DNA of 64,000 bases from Nonomuraea sp. PA05 (GCF_008086045.1 NZ_VSEY01000008.1:62001-126000), one strand, 5' to 3'; counted from the first letter of the stretch, positions 44,004 through 52,745 are shown. The notes: generated by a model not told the origin, from the letters alone. Program-made: numbers and translations.

Positions 44004-45389
44004 GTGACAGCACCAAAAGCACTCGACGCTCCCCACAAGCCCGCGGGAATCCTTGGCCCCGAGTACCGCACGGCCACCTTAGGCATCCTGCTGGTCGTCA
44101 CGCTCATCGCCTTCGAGGGCATGTCCGTCGGTGTCGTCATGCCCGCCATCGCCGAGGAGCTCGACGCCCTCGACCTGTACGGGCTCAGCTTCTCCGCCTT
44201 CCTCATCGCCAGCCTGTTCATGAACGTGGTGGCCGGCCTCTGGTCGGACCGCCGCGGCTACGCGCTGCCGTTCCTGGCCGGAGTGGTGCTGTTCGCCGTC
44301 GGCATGGCGCTGGCCGGCGCGTCGGGCTCGGCCGGGATGTTCCTCGTGGCGCGGGCCGTGCAGGGGCTGGGCGGCGGGGCCTCCATCGTGGCGCTGTACG
44401 TGATGATCGCCCGCGTGTACGCCATGGAGGTGCGGCCCAAGGCGTTCGCCGCCGTGTCGGCCGCCTGGGTGGTGCCCGCCATGGTGGGGCCGTCCGTGGC
44501 CGGGTTCGTCGGTGGCCAGTGGGGCTGGCGCTACGTCTTCTACGGGATCGTGCCGCTGGTCGTGCCCGCGCTGGTGATGCTCGTACCGGCGTTGCGGATG
44601 GGCTCTCCCGCCGAGGCCCAGCCCGGCACGGGGCCGCGGTCCAGGCCGGTGGCGATGACGCTGGCCGCCACCGCGACGGCGGGCGGCGCCGGGCTGCTGC
44701 TGCACGGCGCGGACCGCCTGCACCTCGCGGCCGTGACGGCGGGCGTGGAGACCGTGGCAGGGCTGGCCCTGCTGGTCTACGGCCTGTACCGGCTGTTGCC
44801 GCCGGGCGCGCTGCGCTTCCGGCGCGGGCTGTCCACGACGGTGCTCATGCGCGGGTTCTTCTCCGCCGCCTTCTTCGGGGTGAACGCCTTCATCCCGCTG
44901 GCGTTGCAGCACGTGAAGGGCTTCGACACGACGTCGGCCGGCATCGCGCTGACGACCGGGGCGCTCGGGTGGTCCGCCGGCTCGTGGCTGCAGAGCAGGC
45001 GGCCCGGCGAGGCGCACAAGCGGATCAGGCTCGGCGCGGGCTGCGTCACCGTCGCGATCCTGGTCTGCCTGCTCTGCGTCATGCCGGGGGTGACCGGATG
45101 GATCTCCGTGCCCGCGTGGATCGTGGCGGGCTTCGGGATGGGGTTCGGCATCACCACCATCAGCATCACGGCCATGAAGCAGTCGCCGGTCAACGAGCAG
45201 GGCGCCAACTCGGCCTCCCTCTCCGTCACCGACCAGCTCGGCTCGGCCCTGTCCATCGGCATCGGCGGCGCGCTGGTGAACGTCATCGGCCACTCCTCCA
45301 CCCAGATCGCCACCGGGTTCCTGGTCATCTCCGTGCTCATGGCGGTCATCTCGCTCAGCGCGACCCTGCTCGCCGGCCGCGTCCGCTGA
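44004..45389 (+). CDS. MFS transporter
   Basis: A 461-residue major-facilitator protein. Helix 1 is ILLVVTLIAFEGMSVGVVMPAIAEEL; motif A is VVAGLWSDRRGYALPFLAGVVLF. The helix 5 region AAWVVPAMVGPSVAGFVGGQWGWRYVFYG carries motif C (GPxxAGxxG). The late IVAGFGMGFGITTISITAMKQSPVNEQGANSASLSVTDQLGSALSIGIGGA is typical of DHA2-like drug exporters that have fewer helices. No regulator is adjacent; it is probably expressed from its own -10 box. Substrate unknown. Confidence 0.92.
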   Translation: MTAPKALDAPHKPAGILGPEYRTATLGILLVVTLIAFEGMSVGVVMPAIAEELDALDLYGLSFSAFLIASLFMNVVAGLWSDRRGYALPFLAGVVLFAVGMALAGASGSAGMFLVARAVQGLGGGASIVALYVMIARVYAMEVRPKAFAAVSAAWVVPAMVGPSVAGFVGGQWGWRYVFYGIVPLVVPALVMLVPALRMGSPAEAQPGTGPRSRPVAMTLAATATAGGAGLLLHGADRLHLAAVTAGVETVAGLALLVYGLYRLLPPGALRFRRGLSTTVLMRGFFSAAFFGVNAFIPLALQHVKGFDTTSAGIALTTGALGWSAGSWLQSRRPGEAHKRIRLGAGCVTVAILVCLLCVMPGVTGWISVPAWIVAGFGMGFGITTISITAMKQSPVNEQGANSASLSVTDQLGSALSIGIGGALVNVIGHSSTQIATGFLVISVLMAVISLSATLLAGRVR

Positions 45390-45471
45390 ATTCCGTCCCT
45401 CCCGTCACAGCGATCACGGTTCTCCTGATCGTCGTGGCGGGGAGTGATAGGACAGCGGGCAAGGAGGTGTC

Positions 45472-46626
45472 ATGGAGGGTGATCACCGTGTCTGGCCGCC
45501 GCAGCCGGGGCCCAGGCATCGCCGTACTCCTCCTCCAGAGGACCCGGAGGCCGATCCGCCGGAACGCCCGCCGGAACCGCCGCCGGCTTGGGGGCGGCGC
45601 GGGCGTCCGTACGCGGACGAGCCTGTGCGCCCGGACCCCCAGCGGCCGGACCCCCAGCGCCCGGACCCCCAGCGGCAGGGGCCCCAGAGGCAGGGGCCCG
45701 CGCGGGGGGACCCGGCACAGGAAGGCCCGCAGAACGGGGACTCGGGCCGGGGACGGGACGCGCCATCGCGCGGGGACGCGGGCTGGGGGAGGCCGGATCC
45801 ACAGGGACGCCGATCGCATCCGCTCGACCTGGAGCCGCACCGAAGACCGAAGTTCGAGGAGCCGCGGCCGCCGTTCGAGGGGTCTGGACCGGCGTTCGGG
45901 GAACCTGGACCGGTGTTGGAGCGACCTGGACCGGCGTTCGGGGAACCTGGACCGGCGTTCGAGGGGCCCGGACCGGCGTTCGAGGAGCCGGAGCGGCACC
46001 CCCGGTGGGACGACGCGCTCCCGCCATCGGCCCGCCTCCACGGCACGCCGAAGGACCCGGGCGCGCGCAGGACCCACCGCACAGGGGCGCGGCGGTGGCG
46101 GCGCGTCGGGGTCGTGCTGGCGGCGCTGGCGGCGGGGACGGGCCTGGTGTCCGCGGCGACGGCGGCGGCACTGTGGCTCACGAGCCGGCCGGGCGACGCG
46201 GGAAGGCTGAGCGACGCGCTGGCCGGGGTGGCGGCGACGCTGCCGCAGGGGTGGAGCGAGGGCGCGGTGCCGCCGGTCACGGGGTTCACCTCGGTCGTAC
46301 GCGACGGTCATGGGGGACTGGTGATGGCCAGGCCGGTGCAGGGACCGGTCGAGGACGCCGAGAAGGCCACCCGGGAGGCGGCGGAGCTGTACTCCAGGCT
46401 CCTGCTCAGGGGAGACCGCGTGACGGTCGTCGAGGATCGGCGGCTGCCCGACGGCCACACTCGTGCGCTACGAGCGGAATACCAAGATGTGGTGAATCGT
46501 CCGGCGTACTTGAGAGTGATGCTCCTCACCCGCGAGGCCCGCCCCGTCCTGCTGGTCGGGCTGCTCCAACCTGAGGAAACAAGGAGCAGGCAGGCGCTGG
46601 ACGCGGTGATGACGAGCCTCCGATAA
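45472..46626 (+). CDS. Single-pass membrane protein with Pro-rich repeat N-terminus
   Basis: A 384-residue type II protein. The first 200 residues, presumably cytoplasmic, are Pro/Arg/Gly-rich with two arrays: RPDPQ three times (45628-45672) and five 7-residue units of the GPAFGEP kind (45886-45990). One helix (VGVVLAALAAGTGLVSAATAAALWL) follows near 205-230. The outer domain (GRLSDALAGVAATLPQGWSEGAVPPVTGFTSVVRDG, LLLRGDRVTVVEDRRLPDGHT) is mixed alpha/beta and of no family I know. Proline-rich tails on anchored proteins often bind SH3-like or WW-like modules, but I have no partner. AAGGAGG lies upstream of ATG 45472. Confidence 0.8.
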   Translation: MEGDHRVWPPQPGPRHRRTPPPEDPEADPPERPPEPPPAWGRRGRPYADEPVRPDPQRPDPQRPDPQRQGPQRQGPARGDPAQEGPQNGDSGRGRDAPSRGDAGWGRPDPQGRRSHPLDLEPHRRPKFEEPRPPFEGSGPAFGEPGPVLERPGPAFGEPGPAFEGPGPAFEEPERHPRWDDALPPSARLHGTPKDPGARRTHRTGARRWRRVGVVLAALAAGTGLVSAATAAALWLTSRPGDAGRLSDALAGVAATLPQGWSEGAVPPVTGFTSVVRDGHGGLVMARPVQGPVEDAEKATREAAELYSRLLLRGDRVTVVEDRRLPDGHTRALRAEYQDVVNRPAYLRVMLLTREARPVLLVGLLQPEETRSRQALDAVMTSLR

Positions 46627-46750
46627 GCCGCATAGCACGTGAGGAAGACCTTGGCCAGAATCCTCGGCTCACGGCACGTCTTGTCAGTGGGCCCGATTAC
46701 TCTTGGGTCACTGTGAGAGAGCGAAGCACACGAACCCCAGAGGTGATGCG

Positions 46751-48505
46751 GTGAGCACCTTCGCCGCGTCCCACCTATCGCCTTCCTACCCCGACCGGGC
46801 CGCGTGGGGCACCGCGCCCAAGCTGCGCGCCTGGCAGCAGGAGGCCTTCGACCTCTACTTCAGGCGCGAGCCGCGTGACTTCCTCACCGTGGCGACGCCG
46901 GGCGCGGGCAAGACGACCTACGCCCTGCGCATCGCCAGCGAGCTGCTCGCCAACGGGGTGATCAGGGCCGTCACGATCGTGACGCCCACCGAGCACCTCA
47001 AGCGCCAGTGGGCCGACGCGGCCAGCCGGGTGGGCATCGCCATCGATCCCGAGTTCAAGAACAGCCAGGGCGCCACCTCGCGCGACTACACCGGCGTGGC
47101 AGTGACGTACGCGCAGGTCGCCATGCACCCCGCGCTGCACAGGGCCCGCACGGAGAACCGCAAGACCCTGGTCATCTTCGACGAGATCCACCACGCGGGC
47201 GACGCCAAGTCGTGGGGCGACGGCGTGCGCGAGGCGTTCGAGCCCGCCACCCGCCGCCTGCAGCTCACCGGCACGCCGTTCAGGTCCGACGACAACCCGA
47301 TCCCCTTCGTGGCCTACGAGGAGGACGCGGAGGGCCTGAAGCGCAGCGTCGCCGACTACTCCTACGGCTACGGCCCCGCCCTCGACGACAACGTCGTCCG
47401 TCCGGTCATCTTCCTGGCCTACTCCGGCGAGATGAAGTGGCGCACGCGCGCCGGCGACGAGATCGCCGCCACGCTCGGCACCCCGCTCACCAAGGACCAG
47501 CTCTCCCAGGCCTGGCGGGCCGCGCTCGACCCCAAGGGCGACTGGATCCGGCAGGTCATGCAGGCCGCCGACCGCCGGCTCACCGAGGTGCGCAGGGGCG
47601 TTCCCGACGCGGGCGGCCTGGTCATCGCCACCGACCACGAGACGGCTCGCGCCTACGCCCGCCACCTGCGCAACATCACCGGCGAGGGCGCCACGGTGGT
47701 CCTGTCCGACGACCCCGGCGCGTCCAAGAAGATCAAGGCGTTCGCGGCCTCCGAGGACCGGTGGCTGGTGGCCGTCCGCATGGTGTCGGAAGGCGTCGAC
47801 ATCCCGCGCCTGTGCGTCGGGGTCTACGCCACCTCCACCTCGACCCCGCTCTTCTTCGCCCAGGCCGTGGGCCGCTTCGTGCGTGCCCGCAAGCGCGGCG
47901 AGACCGCCTCGGTGTTCCTTCCCTCGGTGCCCACGCTCATGGGGCTGGCCAACGAGATGGAGGTCGAGCGCGACCACGTGCTCAACAAGCGGCCTCCCGA
48001 GGACGGCCTCGACGACTCGCTGCTGGAGCAGGCCAACCGCAAGCAGGACAATCCAGACGTCCTGGGTGATGAGCTTCCGTTCGAGACGATGGAGACCTCG
48101 GCCACCTTCGACCGGGTGCTGTTCGACGGTGGCGAGTTCGGCACGGGCGCGGAGATCGGGTCGGCCGAGGAGGAGGACTTCATCGGCCTTCCCGGGCTGC
48201 TGGAGCCCGATCAGGTGGCCCAGTTGCTGCGCAAGCGGCAGTCCGATCAGCAGGCGGCCAAGCGCAGGCAGCAGACGGAGGAGCCCAAGCAGGAGGAGCT
48301 GGCGCCGCACGAGCAGATCGCTGAGTTGCGGCGGGAGCTCAACGGGCTGGTGGGGGCGTGGAACCATCGCACGGGGCAGCCGCACGGGGTGATTCATTCG
48401 GAGTTGCGGCGGGCGTGTGGTGGGCCGCCTATCGCGCAGGCGACGGTGGAGCAGATTCAGGAGCGGATCGCCACGATCCGGCGCTGGGCCACTCAGCGCC
48501 GCTGA
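46751..48505 (+). CDS. DEAD/DEAH-box helicase (superfamily 2)
   Basis: A 584-residue SF2 helicase. The first RecA domain has the Q-like LRAWQQEAFDLYF, Walker A ATPGAGKTTYALRIA near residue 55, motif Ia IVTPTEHLKRQW, Walker B IFDEIHHAGDA near 150 and motif III QLTGTPFRSD. The second has DHETARAYARHL, VRMVSEGVDIPRLCVGVYAT (motif V) and FFAQAVGRFVRARK (motif VI), followed by a coiled C-terminal extension with EELAPHEQIAELRRELNGLVG. It is a conserved actinobacterial helicase of unknown substrate, resembling type III restriction helicases but without nuclease or modification partner. GTG 46751 has GAGGTGA 7 nt upstream. Confidence 0.92.
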   Translation: MSTFAASHLSPSYPDRAAWGTAPKLRAWQQEAFDLYFRREPRDFLTVATPGAGKTTYALRIASELLANGVIRAVTIVTPTEHLKRQWADAASRVGIAIDPEFKNSQGATSRDYTGVAVTYAQVAMHPALHRARTENRKTLVIFDEIHHAGDAKSWGDGVREAFEPATRRLQLTGTPFRSDDNPIPFVAYEEDAEGLKRSVADYSYGYGPALDDNVVRPVIFLAYSGEMKWRTRAGDEIAATLGTPLTKDQLSQAWRAALDPKGDWIRQVMQAADRRLTEVRRGVPDAGGLVIATDHETARAYARHLRNITGEGATVVLSDDPGASKKIKAFAASEDRWLVAVRMVSEGVDIPRLCVGVYATSTSTPLFFAQAVGRFVRARKRGETASVFLPSVPTLMGLANEMEVERDHVLNKRPPEDGLDDSLLEQANRKQDNPDVLGDELPFETMETSATFDRVLFDGGEFGTGAEIGSAEEEDFIGLPGLLEPDQVAQLLRKRQSDQQAAKRRQQTEEPKQEELAPHEQIAELRRELNGLVGAWNHRTGQPHGVIHSELRRACGGPPIAQATVEQIQERIATIRRWATQRR

Positions 48506-48539
48506 CCCGGGCGCGCCCGCACCGGCCGCCCGGCTCTTC

Positions 48540-48787
48540 GCGAGGGGGCGATCCGGGGCAGGCGGTCTGGTGAGGCGGCGGGCTCGGGCAGTTCGGGCGG
48601 GCGGCCTGGGCGGGTGTCGCGGGCAGACGGGCAGGCCGGCCGAGCGGGCGGGCGGTCCTGGGCAGACGGGCAGGCCGGGCGGGCGGTCCGGGCAGGCCGG
48701 GCAGGCGAGCTGGGCAGGCGGGGTGGGCGAACGTGTCGGCGTGTCGGGCGGGCCCGGCGCGCGGGTCGGGCGGGCGGGTTGGGCGTG
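48540..48787. repeat. G-rich, internally repetitive spacer
   Basis: The 282-bp gap between helicase and glycosyltransferase is almost wholly GGGC/GGCGG repeats on the plus strand. GGGCAGACGGGCAGGCCGG occurs at 48621-48639 and again at 48660-48678 (39-bp period), each followed by a GGGCGGGCGGTCC-like copy. Many runs of three G could form G-quadruplexes. I see no gene in it. Confidence 0.75.
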
Positions 48788-49912
48788 TCAGAGGGAGGAG
48801 CGCCAGGTGAGGGCGGGTGCGCCCAGCCGGGTCAGCCGGGCCAGCGCGTCCGGCACGTTCCAGGCGAGCCGCGAGTGCCTCTTCAGGTGCTCGACCCACC
48901 CCCGCCGATCCTGCCGCCAAGCCTCGACGTACCGCACGCACAGCTCCGCCTCGATGGTGCGGAGCCGGCCGAGTGCGGCCCGCACCGAGGCCTCCATGGA
49001 GCGGGACCAGGGCCCGGTGGGCAGGCGGCCGGCGCGGCGCAGCACGTCCAGCAGGAAGCACTCGCGCCGGAGCAGGAAGCGCCGCCAGTAGGCCGGGCCG
49101 GCGGCGGCGGTCCAGTCGGCGCCGCCGTGGTCGTCGAGCAGCCAGTAGACGCCTTCGGCGAGCACGTCCCCGAGCTCCTGGTCGCGGGCACGCGCGGGCC
49201 GGTCGAACGGGTCGTAGGGGCGCTGCCTGGCCGTCCCCGCCACGGTGAGGCTGCGCAGGGAGCGCTCCTCCAGGAGGTAGAACCAGTCCTCGTTGTAGAC
49301 GCAGGGGAAGAACGACGGGTCGCGGAAGGTCTCGACCGCCAGCGCGCCGCCGCCGACGAACGACTCCTGGTGCCCGCCGGTGAGCCGGTGCGCGTGGCAG
49401 ACCACGGAGTTGTCGGGGAAGCCGTCGTTGTGCAGGCCCACCGCGTCGTAGCGGTCGAGCAGGGCGGCGGCCCGCACGAGGTCGCCGGGCGCGTCCACCT
49501 CGACGTCGTCGTCCAGGAAGACGACGCGCTCCCAGCCCATCAGGGTGGCCAGGAGCAGGCCGAGGTTGCGTTTGGCGCCGATGTCGGTCGTGCGCTCGAA
49601 CCTGGTGCTCCTGAGCATGGCCGTGGTGCGGAGGTCCGGCAGGTTGAGGTGGCGTTGCTCGCCGAGGTCGATGGCGAGGTACGGGGTGCCCTCCGGCATC
49701 AGGCCGGCCGCGAGGTCGGCCCTGCTCCACCACCGGCTGTGCAGGCTCACCAGGGGGCAGCGCAACCGGCCGGCCAGGCGCATGGCGTGGGAGAGGCAGC
49801 CGGGGGCGCGCACCGTGGGCACGATGATCGCGTCCACGTGCCCGCGCGTGGGCGGGGCGGTCGCCGGGGAGGTGTCGATGAGCTGCCGGTGCGAGCCTCG
49901 GTGGTGCTCCAT
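48788..49912 (-). CDS. GT-A-type glycosyltransferase-like protein
   Basis: A 374-residue soluble protein with a family 2-like nucleotide-sugar fold. GHVDAIIVPTVRAPGCLSHAMRLAGRL gives the first Rossmann-like strand. TTDIGAKRNLGLLLATLMGWERVVFLDDDVEVDA holds the metal-binding DDD motif near residue 140. FVGGGALAVETF and VYNEDWFYLLEERSL give an ED-type catalytic segment near 210. C-terminal helices are Arg-rich. Donor and acceptor are unknown. GAGGAG lies upstream of ATG 49912, and the gene starts 10 bp after the stop of the XRE regulator, so the two form an operon. Confidence 0.8.
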   Translation of the reverse strand: MEHHRGSHRQLIDTSPATAPPTRGHVDAIIVPTVRAPGCLSHAMRLAGRLRCPLVSLHSRWWSRADLAAGLMPEGTPYLAIDLGEQRHLNLPDLRTTAMLRSTRFERTTDIGAKRNLGLLLATLMGWERVVFLDDDVEVDAPGDLVRAAALLDRYDAVGLHNDGFPDNSVVCHAHRLTGGHQESFVGGGALAVETFRDPSFFPCVYNEDWFYLLEERSLRSLTVAGTARQRPYDPFDRPARARDQELGDVLAEGVYWLLDDHGGADWTAAAGPAYWRRFLLRRECFLLDVLRRAGRLPTGPWSRSMEASVRAALGRLRTIEAELCVRYVEAWRQDRRGWVEHLKRHSRLAWNVPDALARLTRLGAPALTWRSSL

Positions 49913-49922
49913 CGGGATCTCC

Positions 49923-50996
49923 TCAGTCGGCGGCGGACGGCATGGACCACTCGTGCAGCCGGTAGGAGTCGCGGGTCCAGTCCGGGGTGAGGACGATGCG
50001 GCCCTCCATCCGCACCCGGGTGAGGATGCTGTAGGCGGCGGCGGTGCCGAAGCGAGCCCTGAGGCGGGCGGCGTTCCGCTCGCTGAAACGATGGTCGGTC
50101 AGTGCCCTGACCACTCCGTAGACGCCTCTGGCGTACATGCCGTTGCAGATGCTGAGAGTGCGCTCGATGTTGTTGGGATTGGGGCCCCGGTAGAAGTGCC
50201 CGACGTCCTCCAGCAAATCATTTGCCTGCTGGAGCACGGGATGAAAGCGCTGCCGCGCGTCGACCTCGAAATAGGGGCCTTTCTCGCCGTTCCAGTCGGA
50301 GACCTGGCGCACGGGTAAGCGCACCCGGCGCAGCATGGAGGCCGTCATGTCGTTGTAGTCGGGGCCGCCGAGCAGCACCACGTGGTTGGTCAGGTCGTCG
50401 GCGTTCAGCTCCTTCACCGCGCGCAGGTTCACCGGGCTGCGCGGGTTCATCGCGCGCAGGTGCCCGTACAGCTCGAAGAGTGAATCGAGGTCGGCGAACC
50501 GGTACATGGCCACGTAGTCGGGCACGCTCCGCATGACCTCGCGGTGCGCGGACGGCGGCAGCTCGGAGCAGATGATGGTGATCCGGCCGCCGTCGGGGAA
50601 GTGCCACGGGTCGGCGGGCGGGCCCGCCCGCTGCGCCGGTTTGCCGGTCTCGGCGGTCAGCGCGCGCAAGGCGTCGGAGCGCAGCCTGCTCAGCTCGCCG
50701 AGGAGTCTGCGCTGCTCCTCGCGCTCCTCCGGGCCCAGCTCGGCCAGCGGCAGCACGCGGGGCGCGCCGTTGGCGAGCGAGCGCCTGGTGGCGAAGAAGG
50801 CCGCGTACGCCTCCAGCCGGTGCAGGGGCGGCACCCTGGGCGCGCCGCCGGCCGACTCCCAGGAGGAGATCAGCGGCACGCTGACTCCCAGGGCTCTGCT
50901 CAGTTGCTGCTGGGTGATGCGCAGGCCCGGCCACTGGCCTTCACGGAGCCGGCGCAGCCGTCGCGCCAGTGCTCGGGACAGGTCGTTCGCCACCAT
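49923..50996 (-). CDS. XRE helix-turn-helix regulator with large sensor-like domain
   Basis: 357 residues. The N-terminal XRE HTH is RLRRLREGQWPGLRITQQQLSRALGVSVPLISSWESAGG (12-50), followed by HRLEAYAAFFATRRSLA. The C-terminal domain opens with RITIICSELPPSAH and contains YVAMYRFADLDSLFELYGHLRAMNP and LTNHVVLLGGPDYNDMT. The latter is seen in many actinobacterial XRE proteins and looks like a nucleotide- or phosphate-binding alpha/beta module, not a classical ligand domain. Its function is not established. GGGGG is upstream of ATG 50996, and GAACTTC repeats upstream are possible operators. It leads the operon with the glycosyltransferase. Confidence 0.85.
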   Translation of the reverse strand: MVANDLSRALARRLRRLREGQWPGLRITQQQLSRALGVSVPLISSWESAGGAPRVPPLHRLEAYAAFFATRRSLANGAPRVLPLAELGPEEREEQRRLLGELSRLRSDALRALTAETGKPAQRAGPPADPWHFPDGGRITIICSELPPSAHREVMRSVPDYVAMYRFADLDSLFELYGHLRAMNPRSPVNLRAVKELNADDLTNHVVLLGGPDYNDMTASMLRRVRLPVRQVSDWNGEKGPYFEVDARQRFHPVLQQANDLLEDVGHFYRGPNPNNIERTLSICNGMYARGVYGVVRALTDHRFSERNAARLRARFGTAAAYSILTRVRMEGRIVLTPDWTRDSYRLHEWSMPSAAD

Positions 50997-51348
50997 CGAG
51001 CCCCCTCGCCGGGTGCGTCAACCTTAAGTAAACATCGGCCCGCGAGCTGAAGTCGAGAGCGGCGGCGCGGGACGCGTCCGCTCAGCCGGGCCGTCACGCA
51101 GGCGGAGGCGGGGGCGGAGTTCAGGTGACGGCGCTGAACTTCAGTGAACCCCGGGACGCCCGTGGCCGGGCCGCCGGCGGCCCTCACTTCCGGTGCGGTG
51201 AACTTCGCCTGGGTTCGGTGAAGCGGGGTAGTGAATGGCTCGTTCGGTTTCTTCAGGTGAAAAGAGCGTGCGTGCTTGCTCGCCCGCCGCTTTTCCTCAT
51301 TACATATTCCCATCATTCGGCGCGGGCCGGAGAATAGAAAGGAAGAAA
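50997..51348. promoter_or_regulatory. 352-bp divergent promoter region with GAACTTC repeats
   Basis: No gene seen. The palindromic 7-mer GAACTTC occurs at 51136-51142 and 51200-51206, and GTGAAC at 51144-51149 and 51198-51203. GTTCAG/CTGAAC form an inverted repeat (51119-51139). On the minus strand TTTACTTAAGGT near 51019-51030 offers a -10 region for the XRE gene. AT content rises toward the plus-strand small gene. The repeats are candidate XRE binding sites. Confidence 0.45.
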
Positions 51349-51573
51349 ATGCATACGCTGTCCCTCGCATTCACCGCGGGGATCCTCACGGCCGTCGAGC
51401 CCAGGCAGGTGTCGCTCGTCATCCTGACCGTCCTGATCGGGGTGACGGTGGCCGCGATGCGCAAGATGGCCCGCCACTCGCACGTCGTCATGGTGGTCGG
51501 GGGTACGAGTGTCCTGCTCGGGGTGCTCGCGGTCCTTACCCTGGCGTACCTCATCACCTATCGCGCGGTGTGA
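51349..51573 (+). CDS. Small two-helix membrane protein (74 aa)
   Basis: MHTLSLAFTAGILTAVEPRQ leads into a helix (VSLVILTVLIGVTVAAM), a short basic loop (RKMARHSH) and a second helix (VVMVVGGTSVLLGVLAVLTLAYLITY). With the loop inside, both ends would face out. No family is recognised. ATG 51349 has AGAAAGGAAG upstream, a clear ribosome site, and sits immediately after an AT-rich patch that fits a promoter; the longer frame upstream lacks these. Divergent from the XRE operon. Confidence 0.75.
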   Translation: MHTLSLAFTAGILTAVEPRQVSLVILTVLIGVTVAAMRKMARHSHVVMVVGGTSVLLGVLAVLTLAYLITYRAV

Positions 51574-51756
51574 GGACGGAGGCCCGGTGACGCGCGTCCT
51601 CGCAGGTCGAAGCGTGTGAACCGGTCGCCGGGCCCTTGGTCACGATGCGTGACTCTGCGCATTTGGACACAGAGCAGTGGCCTTCTGTTAGAAGCTCGAC
51701 GGAAGTGGCAACAACCACTCTTGGCTGTCTTGCGGATATGCAGAAGGGCTTTGCCC

Positions 51757-52134
51757 ATGTCGTCTGAGGCCACCGGGAAATCGACGCTCGCCGTCACTTC
51801 CGGCCTCTCTCGAAACGCCATCATCATCCGGCTCGAGGGGGAGCTCGATGTCAATGCGCTGCCACTCCTGCGGGAGCATCTGCAGCACATCTGGGACCTA
51901 CCCCCCAAATCCTTCCTGATCCTGGATCTCGGCGAGATCTCGTTCTGCGACTCCATGGGGATGAACGAACTCGTCGACATCATGCAGCGCTGCGAGTCCA
52001 GGGGCACCAGGCTGTTGCTCGGAGGCGTTCAGGGGGTGATGGCCCGCGTGTTGTCGATCACCGGGTTGCGCCACGCTTTCGAGGTGTTCGCGGTGTTCGA
52101 CGACGCGCTGCGGACGGCCATCGCCCACGCCTGA
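51757..52134 (+). CDS. STAS-domain anti-sigma factor antagonist
   Basis: A 125-residue SpoIIAA/RsbV-type protein. IIRLEGELDVNALPLLREHLQHI and FLILDLGEISFCDSMGMNELVDIMQRCESRG are the diagnostic strands; the Ser in FCDSMGM near residue 62 is the phosphorylation site of the family. Unphosphorylated protein binds an anti-sigma kinase and frees a sigma factor. No anti-sigma kinase or sigma gene is adjacent, so its partner lies elsewhere. ATG 51757 has AGAAGGG upstream; a longer frame upstream lacks conservation. Confidence 0.93.
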   Translation: MSSEATGKSTLAVTSGLSRNAIIIRLEGELDVNALPLLREHLQHIWDLPPKSFLILDLGEISFCDSMGMNELVDIMQRCESRGTRLLLGGVQGVMARVLSITGLRHAFEVFAVFDDALRTAIAHA

Positions 52135-52141
52135 ACGGTCG

Positions 52142-52708
52142 CTAGGTGAGCGGGATCGGGCGCCCGCTGCGCCCGTCCGCCGGGGTCAGCCGTTTCTCAC
52201 GGTGTAACGGGACCGTCAGCGACGCCGTGCCGTCCCTGACGTGGACCGGCAGTGTGAGCAGGCCCTCGCGGGCCTCGTGGCGTCCGGTGCGCGGGGTGGT
52301 GCGCAGCCAGATCAGCAGCTTTCTGTCACTGGCGAGCAGGGCGACCTCGGCGCAGCCGCACTCGCGCGGCGCGGCGGGCCAGCTCAGCAGCAGTTCGTTG
52401 CCATGCCTGACCTCGGCGGTGTGGGGGACCTGGGCACGCTCGTCGCAGGAGGCGGGCATCGGGGTGGCGGTGGTGCGGGTGGGCGGGGTGGCGGCGGTGC
52501 GGGTGGGCGGGGCCGGCAGTGGGCGGGCGGCGGCCGGCCGGACGGGGATGGCGGGGTGCGGGAGGGAGGTCATCGCGATCGTGCCGGCCTCCAGCAGGGC
52601 TAATGTCGCGATCGCGGCCGCCCGCTCGCGATTGCTGCCCTTGATGAGCAGCCAGAGGCAGAGGGGTGCGAGCAGGAGCCAGGCCATGCCGAGCGAGAGG
52701 GGCAGCAA
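52142..52708 (-). CDS. Membrane-anchored protein of unknown function
   Basis: About 188 residues. Two hydrophobic segments (LGMAWLLLAPLCLWLLIKG and AAAIATLALLEAGTIAM) are followed by a Pro/Thr linker with TRTAATPPTRTTATP. A beta-rich domain follows with CDERAQVPHTAEVRHGNELLLSWP, ECGCAEVALLASDRKLLIWL and LPVHVRDGTASLTVPLH. Three cysteines (CDE, CGC) could form a disulfide outside. A TTG start at 52708 is chosen: GGGAGG lies 6 nt upstream and the 18-bp palindrome sits just beyond, whereas the longer frame to 52789 has no ribosome site. Convergent with the STAS gene. Confidence 0.65.
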   Translation of the reverse strand: MLPLSLGMAWLLLAPLCLWLLIKGSNRERAAAIATLALLEAGTIAMTSLPHPAIPVRPAAARPLPAPPTRTAATPPTRTTATPMPASCDERAQVPHTAEVRHGNELLLSWPAAPRECGCAEVALLASDRKLLIWLRTTPRTGRHEAREGLLTLPVHVRDGTASLTVPLHREKRLTPADGRSGRPIPLT

Positions 52709-52727
52709 GTCGAACCTCCCACGGGAT

Positions 52728-52745
52728 GGAGAGTGGTCACTCTCC
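52728..52745. promoter_or_regulatory. Perfect palindrome GGAGAGTG-GT-CACTCTCC
   Basis: An 8-2-8 perfect palindrome 20-37 bp upstream of TTG 52708. It could be an operator over the promoter or, if transcribed, a hairpin just 5' of the ribosome site. Confidence 0.6.

Noticed and set aside
42213..44036. 607-codon minus-strand frame over the MFS 3' end, DUF3039 and the M43 protease
   Set aside because: It crosses three plus-strand features with recognised motifs; antisense of a GC-rich region.
46751..48505. Restriction-modification helicase subunit
   Set aside because: The motor resembles type III Res, but no methyltransferase, specificity or nuclease gene is near, and the protein has no extra domain.
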